11,142 nucleotides of DNA from Alphaproteobacteria bacterium (GTDB taxonomy: Bacteria; Pseudomonadota; Alphaproteobacteria; RF32; CAG-239): assembly GCA_003542415.1 (NCBI GenBank), contig DPKR01000030.1, positions 1-11,142 on the forward strand. The letters run 5' to 3'. Both the position numbers and the translations under genes were made by a program. Below the pieces are notes generated by a model. It saw only the letters and a program-made list of their open reading frames with translations, was not told the origin of the DNA and made no database searches. Positions within the stretch are counted from its first letter, which is position 1; each line of letters opens with the position of its first letter. Shown here in pieces: positions 7,969 through 11,142 of the stretch.

Positions 7969-8010
7969 GTCATCCCTCGCCGAGCGGAGCGAGCGCGTCA
8001 AGGGATCTAC
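7969..8010. repeat. GTCAT...ATCTAC palindromic intergenic unit in the uvrC-nagA gap
   Basis: GTCATCCCT opens (7969-7977) and AGGGATCTAC closes (8001-8010). The arms ATCCCT/AGGGAT (7972-7977 and 8001-8006) enclose a GC-rich centre with alternative inner pairing CTCGC/GCGAG. It has the same design as the units near 10072 and 10667: a GTCAT head, variable complementary arms and an ATCTAC tail. A T-run follows at about 8016-8022. Confidence 0.7.
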
Positions 8011-8021
8011 CAATTCTTTTT

Positions 8022-8051
8022 TATATAAACCCATTTTATCCCCGCTTTCAA
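8022..8051 (-). promoter_or_regulatory. Possible promoter of uvrC
   Basis: On the minus strand, TTGAAA (8046-8051) and TATATA (8022-8027) are separated by 18 bp. If used, the uvrC mRNA leader would be about 100 nt and would contain the palindromic unit at 7969-8010. The -10 match is modest. Confidence 0.3.
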
Positions 8052-8059
8052 CAAAAAAC

Positions 8060-8089
8060 TTGCAACCGATTTGTTTTTCGTTGTATAAA
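8060..8089 (+). promoter_or_regulatory. Possible promoter of nagAB
   Basis: TTGCAA (8060-8065) and TATAAA (8084-8089) are separated by 18 bp. Transcription would start near 8096, inside the ribosome site AAAGGAG (8095-8101), so the leader would be very short. A start farther upstream is possible. No NagC- or NagQ-like operator was recognised. Confidence 0.35.
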
Positions 8090-8108
8090 AAAGCAAAGGA
8101 GAAAAAAT

Positions 8109-9290
8109 ATGTCCTCTTCTATCTGCATACATAACGCAACCGTTTTAAACGGCTTCACCACCATGAAAAATTGTGCGGTTTTTATCAAAGAAAACAAGAT
8201 TGTTGATGTTTTCAACGAAGAAAGATTTTTGAAAAAAAGTTTTGATCAAAACACTGTTGTTATTGATGCCAAAGGGGCTTACCTCACACCCGGCCTGATA
8301 GACACACATATTCACGGCATCAAAGGATATGGTGTTGAAGACGAAGAAGAAAAATCCATTTTAAAAATGTCTGAAGCTTTGGTCGAGTTCGGCGTCACCT
8401 CCTTTATCCCAACGCTTTATACCCAATCGAAAAACAAAATGCTCAAATCCATCAAAGCCATTGCCAAAGCCATGGGCAAGGAAAAGGGCGCACGCATTTT
8501 AGGCATGCACCTTGAAGGCCCGTTTATCTCAAAAGAGCGTTTGGGTGTTCAAAAAGAAGAAGATGTTTTAGCCCCGAGCATCCCCGTTTTAGATGAGTTT
8601 TTAGAAGCTGCCCAAGGCCACATCATCAACATGACCGTTGCGCCCGAAATCAAAGGCATGCGCGAGCTTGCTTTATATGCTCTTTCCAAAGGCATTGTTT
8701 TGCAAGCCGGCCACACAAACGCCACCTATGCCCAAATGATCGAAGCCATGCAAGCGCGCATTTTCCACGTCACCCATTTGTTTAATGCCATGAGCCGCAT
8801 GCATCACCGCGACCCCGGTGTTGTCGGTGCCGTGTTTATTCACCCCGAGCTTTCCTGCGAAATCATTGCAGACGGCATTCACATCAACCCTGAAATCATC
8901 AAGTTTTTGCTCACCTGTAAGTCTTTGGATAAAGTTGTTTTGGTCACCGACTCTTTAAAACCGACCAAACAAACCAAAAAGCCGCTCATTGCCAATGGCG
9001 AAGAGGTTTATCTTGACAAGTGTTTTTACCGCAAATCAGATGATGCCATTGCCGGCTCAGCGCTGACCATGATCGACAGTGTCAAAAACATCGTCTCCTA
9101 TGGTTTTCATTTAGAGCAGGCCATTCACATGGCAGCCACCAATCCGGCGCGCATCATGCGCCAAGAACACTTAGGCGTCATCGCACCCGGCTATGATGCC
9201 GATTTGGTTCTTTTGAGCGAAAAATTGAGCGTCTTATACACCATCATTCAAGGCAAAATTTTTGAAAAAGGAAAACCCTTATGCGTTTAA
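8109..9290 (+). CDS. nagA: N-acetylglucosamine-6-phosphate deacetylase
   Basis: NagA hydrolyses GlcNAc-6-P to glucosamine-6-P and acetate in the cytoplasm. It feeds sugar use and cell-wall recycling. The 393 residues match the amidohydrolase TIM-barrel family in length. Visible motifs are TPGLIDTHIHG (60-70; H67 and H69, the HxH form found in many bacteria and absent from E. coli NagA), HLEGPF (134-139; metal ligand E136), AGHTNA (200-205; H202), THLFNAM (222-228; H223), DGIHIN (255-260; substrate His) and VTDS (279-282; D281 the catalytic Asp). The ATG at 8109 has AAAGGAG at 8095-8101. The end overlaps nagB by 10 bp, so the two genes are co-transcribed and probably translationally coupled. 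Confidence 0.96.
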   Translation: MSSSICIHNATVLNGFTTMKNCAVFIKENKIVDVFNEERFLKKSFDQNTVVIDAKGAYLTPGLIDTHIHGIKGYGVEDEEEKSILKMSEALVEFGVTSFIPTLYTQSKNKMLKSIKAIAKAMGKEKGARILGMHLEGPFISKERLGVQKEEDVLAPSIPVLDEFLEAAQGHIINMTVAPEIKGMRELALYALSKGIVLQAGHTNATYAQMIEAMQARIFHVTHLFNAMSRMHHRDPGVVGAVFIHPELSCEIIADGIHINPEIIKFLLTCKSLDKVVLVTDSLKPTKQTKKPLIANGEEVYLDKCFYRKSDDAIAGSALTMIDSVKNIVSYGFHLEQAIHMAATNPARIMRQEHLGVIAPGYDADLVLLSEKLSVLYTIIQGKIFEKGKPLCV

Positions 9291-10063
9291 TCATCAAACA
9301 AAACAAACTTCAAGCTTGCCTTTGGGCGGCGCATCATATTGCAGACAAAATCAATGCTTTCAAACCAACAAAAAACAAACCTTTTGTTTTGGGCTTGCCA
9401 ACAGGTTCCACCCCTTTAGAAACCTATGCCGAGCTCATCAAATTAAATAAAGCGGGCATTGTGAGTTTTGAAAATGTCGTCACCTTCAACATGGATGAAT
9501 ATTTAGGTTTGCCTGCCACACATGAACAAAGCTATCACTATTTCATGCGCCACAACTTTTTTGACCACATCAACATCAAAAAAGAAAACATCCATATTTT
9601 AGACGGCATGGCAAAAGATCCTCAAAAAGAGTGTGAAAATTATGAAAAAGCCATTCTTGAAGCCGGCGGCATTCATCTTTTCTTGGGCGGTGTGGGCGAA
9701 GACGGGCACATTGCTTTTAACGAACCGTTCACATCGCTTTGCTCGCGCACCCATATTCAGCCTTTAACGCAAGACACCATCCGCGTCAACTCTCGCTTTT
9801 TTGATTTTGACACCTCAAAAGTGCCGACAAAAGCTTTAACCGTTGGCGTCCAAACCATTATGGATGCAGAGGAAGTGCTCATTTTGGCATTCGGCAAAAA
9901 CAAAGCAACCGCGCTTTACCATGGCATTGAAGGCGCTCTTTCGCATGTTTGGACAATCTCTGCCGTTCAAACCCACAACAACGCTATCATCGCTTGCGAT
10001 ATCGAGGCCACCGAAAAACTTTCGAAAGAAACAACAAACTATTTCCTTGATATTGAAAAATAG
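9281..10063 (+). CDS. nagB: Glucosamine-6-phosphate deaminase
   Basis: NagB converts glucosamine-6-P to fructose-6-P and ammonia, taking the NagA product into glycolysis. At 260 residues it is six shorter than E. coli NagB and aligns with it almost without gaps. Motifs are GLPTGSTPL (38-46), VTFNMDEYLGL (67-77; D72) and GGVGEDGHIAFNEP (136-149; D141, H143, E148), so the catalytic set is complete. At the E. coli allosteric GlcNAc-6-P site, S151, R158 and K160 are T151, H158 and Q160 here, while Y254 is kept. This suggests weak or absent allosteric activation. The start has AAAAGGA 8 nt upstream, inside nagA. Confidence 0.96.
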   Translation: MRLIIKQNKLQACLWAAHHIADKINAFKPTKNKPFVLGLPTGSTPLETYAELIKLNKAGIVSFENVVTFNMDEYLGLPATHEQSYHYFMRHNFFDHINIKKENIHILDGMAKDPQKECENYEKAILEAGGIHLFLGGVGEDGHIAFNEPFTSLCSRTHIQPLTQDTIRVNSRFFDFDTSKVPTKALTVGVQTIMDAEEVLILAFGKNKATALYHGIEGALSHVWTISAVQTHNNAIIACDIEATEKLSKETTNYFLDIEK

Positions 10064-10070
10064 TTTTAAG

Positions 10071-10175
10071 AGTCATGCCTCGATTGCCTAAAAGGCAATC
10101 GTCCGGGCATCTACGAATTTTTCTCTTTCGTCATTCTCGGGCGCGTCGGCAACGCCGACCGGATCCGAGAATCTA
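10071..10175. repeat. Composite palindromic repeat, copy 1 (two GTCAT units)
   Basis: Positions 10071-10142 are identical to 10666-10737. Unit A (10072-10114) has a perfect 8-bp stem CGATTGCC/GGCAATCG with loop TAAAA, plus an outer stem ATGCC/GGCAT. Unit B (10130-10175) has arms ATTCTCGG/CCGAGAAT (10133-10140 and 10165-10172). Its centre carries an extra inner hairpin GTCGGC-AAC-GCCGAC (10145-10159) that copy 2 lacks. The repeat begins 7 nt after the nagB stop, so its hairpins, followed by T-rich DNA, may also end or protect the nagAB transcript. Confidence 0.9.
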
Positions 10176-10189
10176 TTTTCCTTTTTTTC

Positions 10190-10218
10190 TTGTCAAACCT
10201 TTAAAAATATGCTATTCT
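10190..10218 (+). promoter_or_regulatory. Putative extended -10 promoter of small membrane gene 1
   Basis: TTGTCA (10190-10195) and TATTCT (10213-10218) are separated by 17 bp, with a TGn extension (10210-10212) in front of the -10 box. The predicted start is near 10225, leaving a leader of roughly 95-120 nt depending on the start codon used. Confidence 0.5.
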
Positions 10219-10318
10219 GAAGGTGTAAAGATATTAGTAGGGTTTGATTTTGTTTTATTATTAGTTAAGGGTTTTTGCCTTTGACGCACTTGTCCATTAA
10301 AGGACTTTTTCCCCTAAT

Positions 10319-10558
10319 TTGAAGTTTAATAAAAATTGTAATAAAATGATTGGCATTATCTTAATCATCTTGGCTCTGATTTTCGTTCCTGACAAGTTTT
10401 GGGAATATGTCGGAGGCTTTCTTGGTATTGCGGGTCTCGTACTCCTTGTTTGGTTGATTTGTCCTCTTTTTGGGCTTCATTTCGACTACTGGAATGTAAC
10501 GTCTCTTCTTTGCAATATTTGGTCTGTCGCCGGGCTTATCATAGTTTGGCTTGTATAG
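10319..10558 (+). CDS. Small hydrophobic membrane protein of unknown function (gene 1)
   Basis: I do not recognise the family. From the TTG at 10319 it encodes 79 residues; from the ATG at 10346 it encodes 70. Neither start has a good ribosome site: AAAGGA lies 14 nt before the TTG and none precedes the ATG. The TTG form adds a lysine- and asparagine-rich head that would suit positive-inside insertion. Three hydrophobic segments follow (about residues 1-14, 21-39 and 51-70 counted from M10346), with the motif PLFGLHFDYW between the second and third. A promoter candidate upstream and a strong terminator 23 nt after the stop frame it as a one-gene unit, which supports it being real. The motif recurs as SLFGVQFET in the small gene at 10876. 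Function is unknown. Confidence 0.62.
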   Translation: MKFNKNCNKMIGIILIILALIFVPDKFWEYVGGFLGIAGLVLLVWLICPLFGLHFDYWNVTSLLCNIWSVAGLIIVWLV

Positions 10559-10580
10559 ACCATCTGCCAAGACAAGTATT

Positions 10581-10626
10581 GCACCGTGTTTTTAACCCCT
10601 AAAAGGTTTAAACACGGTGCTTTTTT
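10581..10626 (+). terminator. Rho-independent terminator of small membrane gene 1
   Basis: GCACCGTGTTT (10581-10591) pairs perfectly with AAACACGGTGC (10610-10620), with an additional AACC/GGTT stem inside (10594-10597 and 10605-10608). Six T follow at 10621-10626. This is a strong, classical terminator just downstream of the gene 1 stop. Confidence 0.93.
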
Positions 10627-10665
10627 ATGTATAAAATTCTCCCTTCATTTAGCTTAAAACAAAAA

Positions 10666-10753
10666 AGTCATGCCTCGATTGCCTAAAAGGCAATCGTCCG
10701 GGCATCTACGAATTTTTCTCTTTCGTCATTCTCGGGCTTGTCCCGAGAATCCA
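10666..10753. repeat. Composite palindromic repeat, copy 2 (two GTCAT units)
   Basis: The first 72 bp are identical to copy 1, including unit A with stem CGATTGCC/GGCAATCG. Unit B here is the short form: ATTCTCGGG (10728-10736), loop CTTGT, CCCGAGAAT (10742-10750), then CCA. This short form looks like the common dispersed alphaproteobacterial palindrome that opens GTCATTCTCGGG and closes CCCGAGAATCCA. Confidence 0.9.
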
Positions 10754-10802
10754 AAGCAAACACCCCTTAACTGCCTTAGCGTCGTTCTTTCTTCTTTTTC
10801 TC

Positions 10803-10830
10803 TTGCCATCAAAAAAAAATCTGTTAAACT
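10803..10830 (+). promoter_or_regulatory. Putative extended -10 promoter of small membrane gene 2
   Basis: TTGCCA (10803-10808) and TAAACT (10825-10830) are separated by 16 bp, with TGT (10822-10824) directly before the -10 box. The spacer contains nine consecutive A. The arrangement matches the promoter candidate of gene 1 (TTGTCA, TGC, TATTCT). Confidence 0.45.
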
Positions 10831-10875
10831 GAGCGCAGTTTATTTTATTTTTCTGCCCATTAAAATTATTGAGAT

Positions 10876-11133
10876 ATGGATTTAGAGCAAACAATGGAGC
10901 TCTTAAAAATTGTCGGCGCTGTCTTTTTGTGTTTTTTTATATACGGCGTTTTAAAAGAAATCGGCATTTTCGAGCTCTTAAAAACGATTTTAGAAATCGT
11001 TTGTTGTGTTTTCTTATTTGCGTTGGCATTAGCGTTCGTCATCTCTCTTTTTGGAGTTCAGTTTGAAACGGCGCTTGCAATATCTTTGCCAATATGCATT
11101 CTCTATGTCGTCGTCAAATTCTTTAAGAAATGA
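10876..11133 (+). CDS. Small hydrophobic membrane protein of unknown function (gene 2)
   Basis: This is an 85-residue protein that I cannot assign to a family. It has a short acidic head (MDLEQTME), three hydrophobic segments (about 11-27, 35-57 and 63-81) and a basic end (KFFKK). The words MELLKIVG (7-14) and FELLKTIL (32-39) are 25 residues apart and encoded by an identical 13-bp direct repeat, so part of the protein may be an internal duplication. SLFGVQFET (57-65) matches PLFGLHFDYW of the protein from 10319, and the DNA there shares CTCTTTTTGG. An in-frame stop two codons before the ATG fixes the start to here or M7. The ribosome site is weak. It has its own promoter candidate. Function is unknown. 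Confidence 0.65.
   Translation: MDLEQTMELLKIVGAVFLCFFIYGVLKEIGIFELLKTILEIVCCVFLFALALAFVISLFGVQFETALAISLPICILYVVVKFFKK
10897..10984 (+). repeat. 13-bp in-frame direct repeat inside small membrane gene 2
   Basis: GAGCTCTTAAAAA occurs at 10897-10909 and 10972-10984, 75 bp (25 codons) apart, encoding ELLK in both places. The following 30 bp also show scattered identity. Confidence 0.7.
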
Positions 11134-11142
11134 CACGGCAGA

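Larger units (their letters stand above)
10559..10875. other. 317-bp gene-free stretch between the two small membrane genes
   Basis: It holds the intrinsic terminator of gene 1 (10581-10626), copy 2 of the composite palindromic repeat (10666-10753), a pyrimidine-rich tract (about 10780-10804), an extended -10 promoter candidate (10803-10830) and the element CCATTAAA (10857-10864). No protein gene is credible; the open frame starting at 10670 is the repeat read through. Confidence 0.75.

Noticed and set aside
10075..10284. Open frame starting MPRLPKRQSSGH, and its twin at 10670-10885
   Set aside because: The first 23 or so residues are identical in both only because they are the palindromic repeat read through. 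After the repeat the two differ completely, and neither has a ribosome site. They are not genes.
10292..10310. Terminator or attenuator at GTCC-ATTAAA-GGAC followed by five T before small gene 1
   Set aside because: The stem is only 4 bp, too weak to call. The GGAC arm also overlaps the only ribosome-site-like AAAGGA, so an effect on translation is imaginable but unsupported.
10225..10626. Type I toxin-antitoxin locus (small hydrophobic protein with long leader and strong terminator)
   Set aside because: The size with three hydrophobic segments is larger than usual for such toxins, and no clear antisense promoter was found on the minus strand of the leader.
10071..10753. CRISPR array or insertion sequence ends
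   Set aside because: There are only two copies, 595 bp apart, with no regular spacers, no transposase, and no flanking target duplication that I can see.

Overview
This is a chromosomal stretch of an AT-rich alphaproteobacterium. GyrB carries an [17 protein letters not shown] ATPase start, uvrC is followed by pgsA, and an EnvZ/OmpR-like pair has the alphaproteobacterial SHDLRTPITRMK style of histidine box. GTCAT-headed intergenic palindromes of the kind scattered through many AT-rich alphaproteobacterial genomes are also present. A host-associated or gut lineage is a guess from the AT-richness and the GlcNAc-use genes, not something the sequence proves.

Left part (1-1461): the 5' end of gyrB runs off the left edge on the minus strand. 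It is divergent from a plus-strand Bax-inhibitor-1 family membrane protein gene. Both have recognisable sigma70-type promoters in the shared 216-bp gap, and the BI-1 gene ends at a strong intrinsic terminator.

Minus-strand block (7912 down to 1501): uvrC, pgsA, an OmpR-family response regulator, an EnvZ-like sensor kinase, and a phosphoethanolamine-transferase-like integral membrane enzyme. The last four are tightly spaced (3, 15 and 35 nt), and a good promoter candidate overlaps the uvrC 3' end. They therefore look like one envelope operon: phospholipid synthesis, envelope sensing and regulation, and headgroup transfer to a surface glycolipid. Phosphatidylethanolamine, the usual donor for the last enzyme, comes from the same CDP-diacylglycerol pool that PgsA uses.

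Plus-strand nag block (8109-10063): nagA and nagB overlap by 10 bp and convert GlcNAc-6-P to fructose-6-P. NagB keeps its catalytic residues but has changed residues at the allosteric GlcNAc-6-P site known from E. coli.

Right end (10064-11142): an accessory-looking tract with two similar modules. Each has the same composite palindromic repeat (72 bp identical, 595 bp apart), a pyrimidine-rich tract, an extended -10 promoter candidate, a CCATTAAA element and a small three-segment hydrophobic protein gene. The two small proteins share an LFG[LV][HQ]F[DE] motif and may be diverged paralogues of unknown function. This is the least explained part of the window. No tRNA, rRNA, CRISPR array, transposase or phage gene was seen.
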